From: an uncultured Bacilli bacterium
Lineage (GTDB): Bacteria > Bacillota_I > Bacilli_A > RF39 > UBA660
Reading direction: 5' to 3'
DNA: 64,000 nucleotides
NCBI GenBank assembly: GCA_934096715.1
Contig: CAKOMQ010000001.1
Location: 1-64,000, forward strand
The position numbers were made by a program, and so were the translations under genes. Positions 56,659 through 64,000 of the stretch are shown here, in pieces. Positions within the stretch are counted from its first letter, which is position 1. Every line of letters begins with the position of its first letter. A model generated the notes under the pieces. That model was not told the origin of the DNA, made no database searches, and saw only the letters and a program-made list of their open reading frames with translations.

Positions 56659-57072
56659 TTATTTTTTTAAAGAATTAAAAAAATTGTGTAATTCATTTTT
56701 ATATTCGTTTTTATATTGTTGAAAATCATTTAATTCTGTGAAAGTTGTGTTAAAATCAGACTTATAATCAAGTTTTTTTAGTAAATAATAAGCATTCCTA
56801 ATTTTAACCGAATTAATTAAGCTTTTGCACATGTTACACGGCTCAAGGGTTGAATAAATTTCACAGTCAAACAAATTATTTCTTTTTAATTTTTTACAAG
56901 CCATTTTTATAACTAATATTTCTGCATGATTAAATGGATTATGACACTTTTCCTTAGTATTATGAGCTTTAGCTATCACTTTACCATTTAGTATCAAAAA
57001 AGCACTAACAGGTACGTCTCCAAATTTAGAACATTTTTTTAATTCTTTATTAAAAATATTAATTACATTCAA
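56659..57072 (-). CDS. tadA: tRNA-specific adenosine deaminase TadA
   Basis: 137-aa deaminase converting A34 to inosine in tRNA-Arg. Catalytic HAE in FNHAEILVIK and PCNMC zinc motif in TLEPCNMCKSLI; the proton-shuttle glutamate is the E of HAE. The start is TTG at 57070-57072 with AGGTG at 57078-57082; a longer frame to 57126 would run into the SRP RNA and is rejected. The C-terminus after about residue 105 is diverged and rich in N, Y, K. Confidence 0.9.
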   Translation of the reverse strand: MNVINIFNKELKKCSKFGDVPVSAFLILNGKVIAKAHNTKEKCHNPFNHAEILVIKMACKKLKRNNLFDCEIYSTLEPCNMCKSLINSVKIRNAYYLLKKLDYKSDFNTTFTELNDFQQYKNEYKNELHNFFNSLKK

Positions 57073-57109
57073 AATATCACCTACAAACAAACGTTTTATT
57101 ACTAAATAT

Positions 57110-57188
57110 AAAAAATGCACACACAAACAGGGATTGATGTGGCTGCTGTATTCCTACTCTGACCAGATTACAATATATTTGTTGTGCA
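57110..57188 (-). ncRNA. ffs: signal recognition particle RNA, small 4.5S type
   Basis: About 79 nt between tadA and the parS array. The SRP core is clear: CTGGTCAG, then GGAA tetraloop region (GTAGGAATAC), then AGCAGCC. Ends pair as TGCACAACAAA with TTTGTGTGTGCA, followed by six T residues as terminator. Bacillus has a 270-nt SRP RNA with an Alu domain at the same place (scr, between tadA and dnaX); here only the S-domain hairpin remains. Confidence 0.88.
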
Positions 57189-57193
57189 ATATA

Positions 57194-57221
57194 ATTGTAT
57201 CATATATTTTAATCATTACAA
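57194..57221 (-). promoter_or_regulatory. predicted promoter of the SRP RNA
   Basis: TTGTAA (57216-57221) and TACAAT (57194-57199) on the minus strand, 16-bp spacer, 6 bp before the first paired base of the SRP RNA. The first parS site begins 15 bp further upstream. Confidence 0.65.
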
Positions 57222-57235
57222 TAATTTTTCAGCAA

Positions 57236-57251
57236 TGTTTCACGTGAAACA
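57236..57251. promoter_or_regulatory. parS: parS site 1
   Basis: TGTTTCACGTGAAACA, exact ParB-binding palindrome of Bacillus type. Confidence 0.93.
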
Positions 57252-57281
57252 TAAAAAATATAATTTAAAAATTACAAAAAT

Positions 57282-57295
57282 ATTTCCCGGGAAAT
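57282..57295. promoter_or_regulatory. Noc-type site a
   Basis: ATTTCCCGGGAAAT, the Noc-binding consensus of B. subtilis, inside a 26-bp perfect palindrome (57276-57301). Confidence 0.85.
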
Positions 57296-57326
57296 ATTTT
57301 TTTAACCAATTCTCTAGAAATTTGTC

Positions 57327-57342
57327 TGGGAAATATTTCCCA
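57327..57342. promoter_or_regulatory. everted palindrome 1
   Basis: TGGGAAATATTTCCCA: the two Noc half-sites GGGAAAT and ATTTCCC in reversed order. No known binding protein. Confidence 0.8.
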
Positions 57343-57401
57343 AAGCATTAAATTATATATAGTGAATAATAATTATTAAACAAATATTTAACTATTAACA
57401 A

Positions 57402-57417
57402 TGTTTCACGTGAAACA
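57402..57417. promoter_or_regulatory. parS: parS site 2
   Basis: Exact TGTTTCACGTGAAACA; followed by an AT-rich spacer with the conserved block GATCTAATTTTAACTAATTA. Confidence 0.93.
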
Positions 57418-57549
57418 TAGAATATAATATGATCTAATTTTAACTAATTATTAATTAATATAAAATAAATATAACATTAAAAAAGCTATTATTATTAACA
57501 CTAAATTATATTATTAATTATTATTTAATAAACAATTGATTTTCAACAA

Positions 57550-57565
57550 TGTTTCACGTGAAACA
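57550..57565. promoter_or_regulatory. parS: parS site 3
   Basis: Exact TGTTTCACGTGAAACA, 148 bp from site 2. Confidence 0.93.
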
Positions 57566-57597
57566 TTAAAAATATAATTTAAAAATAATTGAAAATT

Positions 57598-57611
57598 ATT
57601 TCCCGGGAAAT
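57598..57611. promoter_or_regulatory. Noc-type site b
   Basis: ATTTCCCGGGAAAT, 47 bp (centre to centre) after parS site 3. Confidence 0.85.
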
Positions 57612-57637
57612 ATTTTTTACCAATTCTCTAGAAATTC

Positions 57638-57659
57638 GCTTGGGAAATATTTCCCAAGC
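57638..57659. promoter_or_regulatory. everted palindrome 2
   Basis: Same core as above at 57641-57656, with symmetry extended to 22 bp (GCT...AGC). Confidence 0.8.
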
Positions 57660-57827
57660 ATTAAATGAATTATAATTTCCATTAACAAAAAATAAATAAT
57701 CGTCTAACTATTAATAATAATGAGTGTGAAACAAAATAAGTAATTATACACTAAAAAATTTAATTATACCTATATTTAATATTCTGTATTTGAAAATAAC
57801 AATTAATAAAGAGCTATGCAATGTCAA

Positions 57828-57843
57828 TGTTTCACGTGAAACA
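57828..57843. promoter_or_regulatory. parS: parS site 4
   Basis: Exact TGTTTCACGTGAAACA, followed again by the GATCTAATTTTAACTAATTA block. Confidence 0.93.
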
Positions 57844-57970
57844 TATGATATAATATGATCTAATTTTAACTAATTATTAATTATATATAAAATATATATA
57901 ACATTAAAGCTATTATTAATACTAAATTAAATTTATATTTATTATTTAATAAGCAATAAAATTTCAACAA

Positions 57971-57986
57971 TGTTTCACGTGAAACA
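57971..57986. promoter_or_regulatory. parS: parS site 5
   Basis: Exact TGTTTCACGTGAAACA; counterpart of site 1 in the second copy of the 735-bp duplication. Confidence 0.93.
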
Positions 57987-58017
57987 TTAAAAATATAACT
58001 AAAAAATGAACAAAATT

Positions 58018-58031
58018 ATTTCCCGGGAAAT
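58018..58031. promoter_or_regulatory. Noc-type site c
   Basis: ATTTCCCGGGAAAT inside a 26-bp perfect palindrome (58012-58037). Confidence 0.85.
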
Positions 58032-58062
58032 AATTTTATTACCAATTCTCTGGAAATTCGTA

Positions 58063-58078
58063 TGGGAAATATTTCCCA
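58063..58078. promoter_or_regulatory. everted palindrome 3
   Basis: TGGGAAATATTTCCCA, 46 bp after Noc-type site c. Confidence 0.8.
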
Positions 58079-58137
58079 AAGCATTAAATTAAATATAGTA
58101 AATAATTAATATTAAACAAATGATTAACTATTAACAA

Positions 58138-58153
58138 TGTTTCACGTGAAACA
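58138..58153. promoter_or_regulatory. parS: parS site 6
   Basis: Exact TGTTTCACGTGAAACA; counterpart of site 2. Confidence 0.93.
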
Positions 58154-58281
58154 TATGATATAATATGATCTAATTTTAACTAATTATAAATATAAATAAA
58201 ATAATATAACAATAAAGTTATTTTTATTAATACTAAATTATATAAATGATTACTATTTAATAAACTATAATTTTTCAACAA

Positions 58282-58297
58282 TGTTTCACGTGAAACA
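58282..58297. promoter_or_regulatory. parS: parS site 7
   Basis: Exact TGTTTCACGTGAAACA; counterpart of site 3, 732 bp away. Confidence 0.93.
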
Positions 58298-58328
58298 TTA
58301 AAAATATAATTTAAAAATAAGTAAAATT

Positions 58329-58342
58329 ATTTCCCGGGAAAT
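58329..58342. promoter_or_regulatory. Noc-type site d
   Basis: ATTTCCCGGGAAAT, 46 bp after parS site 7. Confidence 0.85.
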
Positions 58343-58370
58343 AATTTTATTACCAATTCTGTAGAAATTC

Positions 58371-58392
58371 GCTTGGGAAATATTTCCCAAGC
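58371..58392. promoter_or_regulatory. everted palindrome 4
   Basis: TGGGAAATATTTCCCA at 58374-58389 with symmetry extended to 22 bp, as in copy 2. Confidence 0.8.
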
Positions 58393-58559
58393 ATTAAGTG
58401 AATTATAATTTTCATTAACGAAAAATAAATAATCGTTAACTATTAATAATAATGAGTGTGAAACAAAATACGTAATTATACACAAAAAAATCTAATTATA
58501 CTTACATTTAATATTTTTTATTTAAAAATAGAAATTAACAAAGAACTATATATTGCCAA

Positions 58560-58575
58560 TGTTTCACGTGAAACA
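58560..58575. promoter_or_regulatory. parS: parS site 8
   Basis: Exact TGTTTCACGTGAAACA; counterpart of site 4, 732 bp away, but followed directly by a Noc-type site. Confidence 0.93.
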
Positions 58576-58606
58576 TTAAAAGTATAAATTAAAAATGAGT
58601 AAAATT

Positions 58607-58620
58607 ATTTCCCGGGAAAT
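58607..58620. promoter_or_regulatory. Noc-type site e
   Basis: ATTTCCCGGGAAAT, 46 bp after parS site 8. Confidence 0.85.
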
Positions 58621-58650
58621 AATTTTTAACCGATCTTCTAGAAATTTACT

Positions 58651-58666
58651 TGGGAAATATTTCCCA
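58651..58666. promoter_or_regulatory. everted palindrome 5
   Basis: TGGGAAATATTTCCCA, 45 bp after Noc-type site e. Confidence 0.8.
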
Positions 58667-58806
58667 AAAAGTATAATTTTAATTTCACCACTATCTATTA
58701 AAGGCGTTAGGCATTAATATAATTTAAAAAATAATAAATGTTGAGAATTTATTAAAATAATAAAACAAACGTATTTTCGTAATCTCTTTTAAATTTAATT
58801 AAAATT

Positions 58807-58820
58807 ATTTCCCGGGAAAT
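58807..58820. promoter_or_regulatory. Noc-type site f
   Basis: ATTTCCCGGGAAAT; here no parS precedes it, but the following everted site is present at the usual distance. Confidence 0.85.
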
Positions 58821-58851
58821 AATTTTATTACCAATTCTCTAGAAATTCGCT

Positions 58852-58867
58852 TGGGAAATATTTCCCA
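58852..58867. promoter_or_regulatory. everted palindrome 6
   Basis: TGGGAAATATTTCCCA, 46 bp after Noc-type site f and 28 bp before site g. Confidence 0.8.
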
Positions 58868-58872
58868 AAAAG

Positions 58873-58902
58873 AAAAAAATATTTCCCGGGAAATATTTTT
58901 TT
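58873..58902. promoter_or_regulatory. Noc-type site g in a 30-bp palindrome, also possible gyrA terminator
   Basis: Core ATTTCCCGGGAAAT at 58881-58894. The perfect symmetry extends to 30 bp with outer runs of seven A and seven T, starting 6 bp after the gyrA stop. As RNA it would form a long stem with a U tract, so it may also end gyrA transcription. Confidence 0.75.
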
Positions 58903-58908
58903 AATAAA

Positions 58909-61368
58909 TTATTTATCTGGAGTAGAATTTTCATTATCAACAGAAACAAATTCATCTTCTTCAACTAAACTAACAGTAGCTACTTTTTGATCGTCTTTTA
59001 AATTAATTAACCTTAATCCTTGTGTTGCACGACCAAGTGTTGATATTTGACTTAAAGGCATCTTCATTGTCATACCAGTATTACTCATAAGAATAACATC
59101 CATGTTATCAGCTACTACTTTAATATCAATCAACATACCATTTTTTTCAGTAACATTAAGAGCTTTTACTCCCTTACTACCACGCTTAGTTTGCCTAAAT
59201 TCAGAAACATTAGTAATTTTACCATAACCTTTTTCAGTGACAATTAAAATTTTATTATCTTCATTAACAACTTCAGAACAAATAGTAATACCACCATCAT
59301 TGTTTATACCGCGAACTCCAGAAGCAGTTCTACCCATAGGTCTTATATCTTGTTCATCAAATTTAACTACTTTACCAGAACTAGAACCGAGCAATATAAG
59401 ATCATTATCGTTTATCTTCTTAACTCCTATTAATTCATCATTTTCTTTTAAATTAATACAAATTTTACCAGATTTACGAATACTATCAAACTCACTTATT
59501 GGAGTCTTTTTAACAATACCCTTTTTAGTAGCCATAAACAAATATTTGAATTTTTCTTCTCTATCAATACAAATAATTGAATTTATGTTTTCATCTTTCT
59601 CAATTTGTAATAAATTGATAATAGGAATACCCTTAGATGTTCTACTAAATTCAGGAATTTCATATCCTTTTATACGATATACCTTACCTTTATTAGTAAA
59701 GAATAAAACATGATCATGCGTACAAATATTTAGAATTTTATCCACCGCATCTTCATTATTAGTAGTTAATCCTTTTACGCCTACTCCTCCACGATTTTGA
59801 GTTCTAAATGTATCATTAGGAACTCTCTTGATATAATTATTTTTAGTTAACATAATCATACAATTTTCTTCAGGAATAAGTGATTCATCTTCAATATATT
59901 CAACAGCAGTCATATCGATTTTAGTTCTTCTATCATCAGCATATTTATCCTTAATTTCAGTTAATTCAGCTTTTATTATGCCATAAACTCTTTCATCAGA
60001 AGCTAAAATAGCACGTAAATCTTGAATTTTTTCTAGTAATTCATTAAGTTCATTCTCTATTTTGTCTCTTTCTAATCCAGTTAATCTTCTTAACTTCATC
60101 TCTAAAATTGCATCAGATTGAAGTTCACTTAATCCAAAGTTTTCCATCAAGCCTTTTTTAGCTACATCATCTGTTTTAGATGCTCTAATAAGCTTAATTA
60201 CCTCATCAATATGATCTAAAGCAATCTTTAACCCCTCTAATATATGAACTCTTTTTTCTGCTTTGTCTAGCTCAAATCTCGTTCTTCTAATAACTATTTC
60301 TTTTTGATATTCAATGTACTTAGCAATAATATCTTTTAATCCTAATGTCTTAGGAACACCTTTATCAAGCATTAAGAATATAATACCAAAATTATTTTGA
60401 AACTGAGTATGTTTATACAAATTATTTAAAACAACTTGTGGATTAGCATCCTTTTTTAATGTAATAGTAATTTTAATACCTGTTTTAAGATCGGTATGAT
60501 AATCAGCAATTCCATCTATAGTCTTATTATGAACTAACTCAGCAACTTTATTTTTAAGATCCATAGTATTAATTCCATATGGAACTTCATCTATTATAAT
60601 ATAGTGTTTACCATTCTTTTCTTCAATAGTTGCTTTACTTCTTATAGTAATAGATCCACGACCTGTTTCATAAGCTTTTTTAATACCACTATTTCCAAGA
60701 ATAATGCCCCCGGTAGGAAAATCAGGACCTTTTATGTATTGCATTAATTCTGCAACAGTAATATTAGGATTATCAATATAATGAATACAGCCATCAATGA
60801 CTTCTCCTAAATTATGTGGTGGTATATTAGTAGCCATACCAACAGCAATACCCATAGTACCGTTAACCAAAATATTTGGATACCTAGATGGTAAAATAGA
60901 TGGTTCTTTCTCATTTTCATCAAAATTTGGTACAAAATCGACTGTGTCTTTATTAATATCTCTTAATAACTCCAAAGAAATCTTTGAAAGTCTAGATTCG
61001 GTATAACGCATCGCTGCTGCACCATAACCTTCAATATTACCAAAGTTACCATGTCCATCAACTAACATGTATCTATAACTAAAATCTTGAGCCATTCTCA
61101 CCATAGCTTCGTATATTGAACTATCTCCATGTGGATGATATTTACCCATTACATCTCCGACAATACGTGCCGATTTACGATGTGGTTTATCAGGTGTATA
61201 TCCTGATTCATACATAGACCATAATATTCTTCTATGAACTGGTTTTAAACCATCTCTTAAATCAGGAAGAGCACGTGATATGATAACACTCATTGAATAG
61301 TCAAGAAATGATGTTTCAATTTCATTAACTATATTATTTTCTTCTAATCTATCCTTACTGTGATCCAT
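58909..61368 (-). CDS. gyrA: DNA gyrase subunit A
   Basis: 819-aa gyrase A. Catalytic tyrosine in [13 protein letters not shown], quinolone region [15 protein letters not shown] with the usual Ser and Glu (no resistance change), C-terminal beta-pinwheel with the GyrA box as QTKRGSKG, which marks gyrase rather than topoisomerase IV. Introduces negative supercoils. 11 bp after gyrB; ends at the palindrome array. Confidence 0.98.
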   Translation of the reverse strand: MDHSKDRLEENNIVNEIETSFLDYSMSVIISRALPDLRDGLKPVHRRILWSMYESGYTPDKPHRKSARIVGDVMGKYHPHGDSSIYEAMVRMAQDFSYRYMLVDGHGNFGNIEGYGAAAMRYTESRLSKISLELLRDINKDTVDFVPNFDENEKEPSILPSRYPNILVNGTMGIAVGMATNIPPHNLGEVIDGCIHYIDNPNITVAELMQYIKGPDFPTGGIILGNSGIKKAYETGRGSITIRSKATIEEKNGKHYIIIDEVPYGINTMDLKNKVAELVHNKTIDGIADYHTDLKTGIKITITLKKDANPQVVLNNLYKHTQFQNNFGIIFLMLDKGVPKTLGLKDIIAKYIEYQKEIVIRRTRFELDKAEKRVHILEGLKIALDHIDEVIKLIRASKTDDVAKKGLMENFGLSELQSDAILEMKLRRLTGLERDKIENELNELLEKIQDLRAILASDERVYGIIKAELTEIKDKYADDRRTKIDMTAVEYIEDESLIPEENCMIMLTKNNYIKRVPNDTFRTQNRGGVGVKGLTTNNEDAVDKILNICTHDHVLFFTNKGKVYRIKGYEIPEFSRTSKGIPIINLLQIEKDENINSIICIDREEKFKYLFMATKKGIVKKTPISEFDSIRKSGKICINLKENDELIGVKKINDNDLILLGSSSGKVVKFDEQDIRPMGRTASGVRGINNDGGITICSEVVNEDNKILIVTEKGYGKITNVSEFRQTKRGSKGVKALNVTEKNGMLIDIKVVADNMDVILMSNTGMTMKMPLSQISTLGRATQGLRLINLKDDQKVATVSLVEEDEFVSVDNENSTPDK

Positions 61369-61379
61369 ATTTTACCTCC

Positions 61380-63296
61380 CTATATATCTATATTTTGAGC
61401 ATATGTTGCATTCGTTTCAATAAACTGTCTTCTTGGTTCAACTTCTTCGCCCATTAACCTAGAGAATGCTTCATCTGCAGCAATAGTATCTTCAACAGTT
61501 ATTTTTCTTAAAACTCTAGTATTAATATCCATTGTAGTTTCATTTAATTCTTCTGGATCCATTTCACCTAAACCTTTCATACGAGTTATTTCATATTTAG
61601 TATTAGGGTTTAAAGAAGCTACATAAGCGTCCCTTTCTTCAGTATTTAAAACGTATTTTATAATTTTACCGTGCTTTATACAAAATAAAGGTGGCTGAGC
61701 TGCATACACATGACCTGCTTCAACTATGGGTCTAAAAAAACGATAGAATAATGTTAATAATAATACTCTAATATGTGAACCATCTACATCGGCATCGGTC
61801 ATTATTATAATTTTATGATAACGCAATTTAGATAAATCAAATTCATTTCCTATACCTGTACCAAAAGCAGTAATTATAGTTCTTATTTCTTCATTAGAAA
61901 GAGCTTTATCTAATCTTGCCTTCTCTACATTAAGTATTTTACCTCGTAATGGAAGTATTGCTTGTGTCATTGAGTTTCTACCTTTAATAGCAGACCCACC
62001 AGCACTATCTCCTTCGACTAAGAACACTTCACATACTGATGAATCTTTTTCTTTACAATCAACAAGTTTACCACCAAAATTAACAATGTCTAAATCACTT
62101 TTTCTTCTAGTTAATTCTCTAGCTTTTTTAGCAGCAACTCTTGCTCTAGCAGCTGTCATTGTTTTATCTACAATAATTCTAGCTTCGTCTGGATTTTCCA
62201 TTAAGAATCTTTCAAACCCTTTAGAAAATACACTATCAGCAAGTTTTCTAACTTCTGAATTGCCAAGTCTTCCTTTAGTTTGTCCTTCAAATTGTGGATT
62301 TGGATGCTTACAAGAAATAATCATAGTTAAACCTTCTTTAACATCTTCACTAGTTAAAGAATCATCTTTTTCTTTTAAAATATTATTTTTTCTAGCATAA
62401 TTATTAATTATTCTTGTTAAAGCTCTTTTTACACCCTCTTCATGTGTACCACCATCATGAGTATTAATATTATTAACAAAAGAATAAATACTTTCTTGAT
62501 AACCGGTATTATACTGCATAGCAACTTCAAAAATAATTCCTTCTTCTTCACCTTCTAAATGAATAATATTATCATGAATAGGAGTTTTATTTTTATTTAA
62601 GTACTTAACATACTCACTAATACCACCTTCATAAATGAACTCTTCTTTTTTTTCTTCTTCTCCACGTTTATCAGTTAAAGTTAATTTTAATCCTTTATTT
62701 AAAAACGCTAATTCTCTTGTACGAACTTTTAAAGTGTCATAATCATAAATATCTGTATCAAATATTTCTTCATCGGGTTTAAATGTAACTGTAGTACCAG
62801 AACTTAAACTATCGCATTCTCCTATAACGGTAAGCTGTTGAATGGTTTTACCACCATTAGCAAATTTTGCTTCATAAATACTACCATTTTTACAAACTGT
62901 AACAGTAACCCACTTAGATAATGCATTTACAACACTTGCACCAACACCATGAAGCCCTCCACTAACTTTATATCCGCCACCGCCGAATTTTCCGCCAGCA
63001 TGCAACACAGTATAAACTGTTTCAACAGTTGATATTCCTGTTTTAGGATGTACTCCTACTGGAATACCACGGCCATTATCTTTAACAGTAACTGAATTAT
63101 CTGAATTAATTATAATATCAATTTTATCACAATATCCAGCCAAAGCTTCATCTATTGAATTATCTACTATTTCCCACACTAAATGATGTAATCCTTTAAC
63201 ATCTGTTGTGCCAATATACATTCCCGGTCTTTTTCTAACAGCTTCTAAACCTTCTAAAACTTGAATATCACTTTCATTATAATGATTTTCGTTCAT
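61380..63296 (-). CDS. gyrB: DNA gyrase subunit B
   Basis: 638-aa gyrase B: GHKL ATPase ([29 protein letters not shown]), TOPRIM with EGDSAGGSA and [12 protein letters not shown], and the C-terminal PRRQFIE. The recF stop and this ATG share one base (TAATG). Order recF-gyrB-gyrA is the standard origin-side arrangement. Confidence 0.98.
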   Translation of the reverse strand: MNENHYNESDIQVLEGLEAVRKRPGMYIGTTDVKGLHHLVWEIVDNSIDEALAGYCDKIDIIINSDNSVTVKDNGRGIPVGVHPKTGISTVETVYTVLHAGGKFGGGGYKVSGGLHGVGASVVNALSKWVTVTVCKNGSIYEAKFANGGKTIQQLTVIGECDSLSSGTTVTFKPDEEIFDTDIYDYDTLKVRTRELAFLNKGLKLTLTDKRGEEEKKEEFIYEGGISEYVKYLNKNKTPIHDNIIHLEGEEEGIIFEVAMQYNTGYQESIYSFVNNINTHDGGTHEEGVKRALTRIINNYARKNNILKEKDDSLTSEDVKEGLTMIISCKHPNPQFEGQTKGRLGNSEVRKLADSVFSKGFERFLMENPDEARIIVDKTMTAARARVAAKKARELTRRKSDLDIVNFGGKLVDCKEKDSSVCEVFLVEGDSAGGSAIKGRNSMTQAILPLRGKILNVEKARLDKALSNEEIRTIITAFGTGIGNEFDLSKLRYHKIIIMTDADVDGSHIRVLLLTLFYRFFRPIVEAGHVYAAQPPLFCIKHGKIIKYVLNTEERDAYVASLNPNTKYEITRMKGLGEMDPEELNETTMDINTRVLRKITVEDTIAADEAFSRLMGEEVEPRRQFIETNATYAQNIDI

Positions 63297-64000
63297 TATT
63301 TTACCTCCTCAATTATACCTTGTTTAACTCTAAATATCTTAGAATCTTCTCTTAATCTTCTATTAACTCTTTCTATTTCTGTCGTTGTAATAAACGTTTG
63401 AATATCTGAATTTAAAAGATTAATAATATTTTTTACCTTCGATTTATCTAATTCACTAAAAACATCATCTAATATAAGAATTGGTGTTTCATTATTTAAT
63501 TTTCTAAATATCTCTATCTCTGATAGTTTAAAAGAAAATATAGCATTTTTTTGTTCTCCAATACTGCCCCAATCTCTAATATTATTTCCATTTAAGATAA
63601 AATCAATATCGTCATGTTGTATTCCAAAATTAGTTTTACCTGTATTTATATCATATTTTAACTTACTTTCATAAACTTTTAAAAGCTCATCGTGTGACTT
63701 ATTATTAAAGGAAGAAACATAATTAACTTTTAATTCTCCAACTTCAAAGATATTCTTATAAATATCAGAAATATAATCATTAATCATATCAATAAATTTT
63801 TCTCTTTTATTGTTAATAAGTAAGCCATATTCAACTAATTTATTAGTTAAAATATTTAAATAATCAATACTTAAAGTACTATTAATCATCATTTCTCTTA
63901 AATAAAAATTTCTTTGTTTTAAAATTCTATTATAATTACTTAAAAGTACCAAATAAGAATTATCCAACTGACTAATTTCAATATCAAGTAACTTTCTCCT
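63296..64000 (-). CDS. recF: DNA repair and replication protein RecF, 5' end outside window
   Basis: C-terminal two thirds (about 234 aa) of RecF, an SMC-like ATPase loading RecA with RecO/RecR. The frame stays open to the window edge: before the TTG at 63967 it continues upstream as [13 protein letters not shown], matching the RecF family, so the true start lies beyond 64000. Signature ([14 protein letters not shown]) and Walker B ([13 protein letters not shown]) are present. Walker A is outside. Confidence 0.95.
   Translation of the reverse strand, partial: RRKLLDIEISQLDNSYLVLLSNYNRILKQRNFYLREMMINSTLSIDYLNILTNKLVEYGLLINNKREKFIDMINDYISDIYKNIFEVGELKVNYVSSFNNKSHDELLKVYESKLKYDINTGKTNFGIQHDDIDFILNGNNIRDWGSIGEQKNAIFSFKLSEIEIFRKLNNETPILILDDVFSELDKSKVKNIINLLNSDIQTFITTTEIERVNRRLREDSKIFRVKQGIIEEVK

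Larger units (their letters stand above)
57236..58902. repeat. centromere-like array: parS, Noc-type and everted palindromes
   Basis: A 1.67-kb non-coding stretch between SRP RNA and gyrA with 21 perfect palindromes of three kinds: 8 parS, 7 Noc-type, 6 everted sites. Order from left: parS, N, E, parS, parS, N, E, parS, parS, N, E, parS, parS, N, E, parS, N, E, N, E, N. Where they follow each other, centres of parS-N and N-E are 44 to 47 bp apart. The segment 57236-57970 is repeated as 57971-58704 with many base changes between the sites. No ORF is visible. Confidence 0.93.

Noticed and set aside
57073..57126. Longer tadA N-terminus starting at TTG 57126
   Set aside because: It would cover the terminator and 3' arm of the SRP RNA; the TTG at 57072 has a proper Shine-Dalgarno and gives a family-like length.
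58371..58392. Everted palindromes as transcription terminators
   Set aside because: No T tract follows on either strand in most copies and no gene ends near them.
57236..58902. Regular repeats resembling a CRISPR array
   Set aside because: Repeat units are short perfect palindromes of three kinds with unequal spacing and shared spacers; no cas genes lie nearby.
1..64000. Mollicute-type recoding of TGA to tryptophan
   Set aside because: Several intact genes end in TGA at their normal family lengths, for example the GNAT gene at 2590 and yabQ, and tryptophan is encoded by TGG.
1..64000. Transposon, insertion sequence or prophage
   Set aside because: No transposase, integrase or phage structural gene was seen; the two defence cassettes have no mobility gene of their own.
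1..64000. tRNA or rRNA genes
   Set aside because: Intergenic gaps other than the palindrome array are mostly under 250 bp and none shows a GTTCGAATC-type T arm or rRNA-like sequence.

Overview
The window is a block of a bacterial chromosome from a very AT-rich, low-GC member of the Bacillota, most likely class Bacilli. Reasons: almost all genes lie on one strand (minus), the gene order follows the Bacillus origin-proximal region (recF-gyrB-gyrA, tadA-SRP RNA-dnaX-ybaB-recR, holB-ricT-trmN6-pth-mfd-yabP-yabQ-divIC, S10/spc/alpha operons, soj-spo0J, yvcK-whiA, truA-rplM-rpsI-cwlD), and TGA is used as a normal stop, so this is not a recoded mollicute. Sporulation-type genes are present (spo0A, bofA, yabP, yabQ, cwlD), so the lineage forms spores or recently did. 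Streamlining shows in very short spacers, many stop/start overlaps, a minimal SRP RNA, the missing rpmD and degenerate ECF transporter ATPases.

Layout from high to low coordinates, which is the direction of transcription of nearly everything: recF (cut by the window edge), gyrB, gyrA; a 1.7-kb non-coding centromere-like array (57236-58902); SRP RNA; tadA, dnaX, ybaB, recR, bofA-like, holB, ricT, trmN6-like, pth, mfd; a membrane HTH regulator; yabP, yabQ, divIC; clpP on the plus strand; a TGS-uridine kinase, gap, pgk, spo0A, gpmI; the full S10-spc-alpha ribosomal operon (rpsJ to rplQ); parA, parB, a DUF951 gene, an AbgT transporter, ychF, an unknown gene, rnr, smpB; envelope genes (DUF3048, small membrane protein, polysaccharide deacetylase, YitT); ftsE, ftsX and an M23 hydrolase; a plus-strand RloA/RloB-type defence pair; yvcK, whiA, two degenerate EcfA-like ORFs, truA, rplM, rpsI, two GNAT genes, an AbiE toxin-antitoxin cassette and cwlD.

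The most striking part is the array between gyrA and the SRP RNA. It holds eight perfect 16-bp parS sites, seven perfect 14-bp palindromes identical to the Noc-binding site known from Bacillus subtilis, and six copies of a third palindrome that is the Noc site turned inside out (the same 7-bp half-sites in the opposite order). parS, Noc site and everted site follow one another on a roughly 46-bp lattice, and a segment of about 735 bp is duplicated in tandem. ParA and ParB are encoded 33 kb away; no Noc gene is in the window. Other accessory features are an AbiE cassette bounded by a 35-bp exact direct repeat and the RloAB-like pair.
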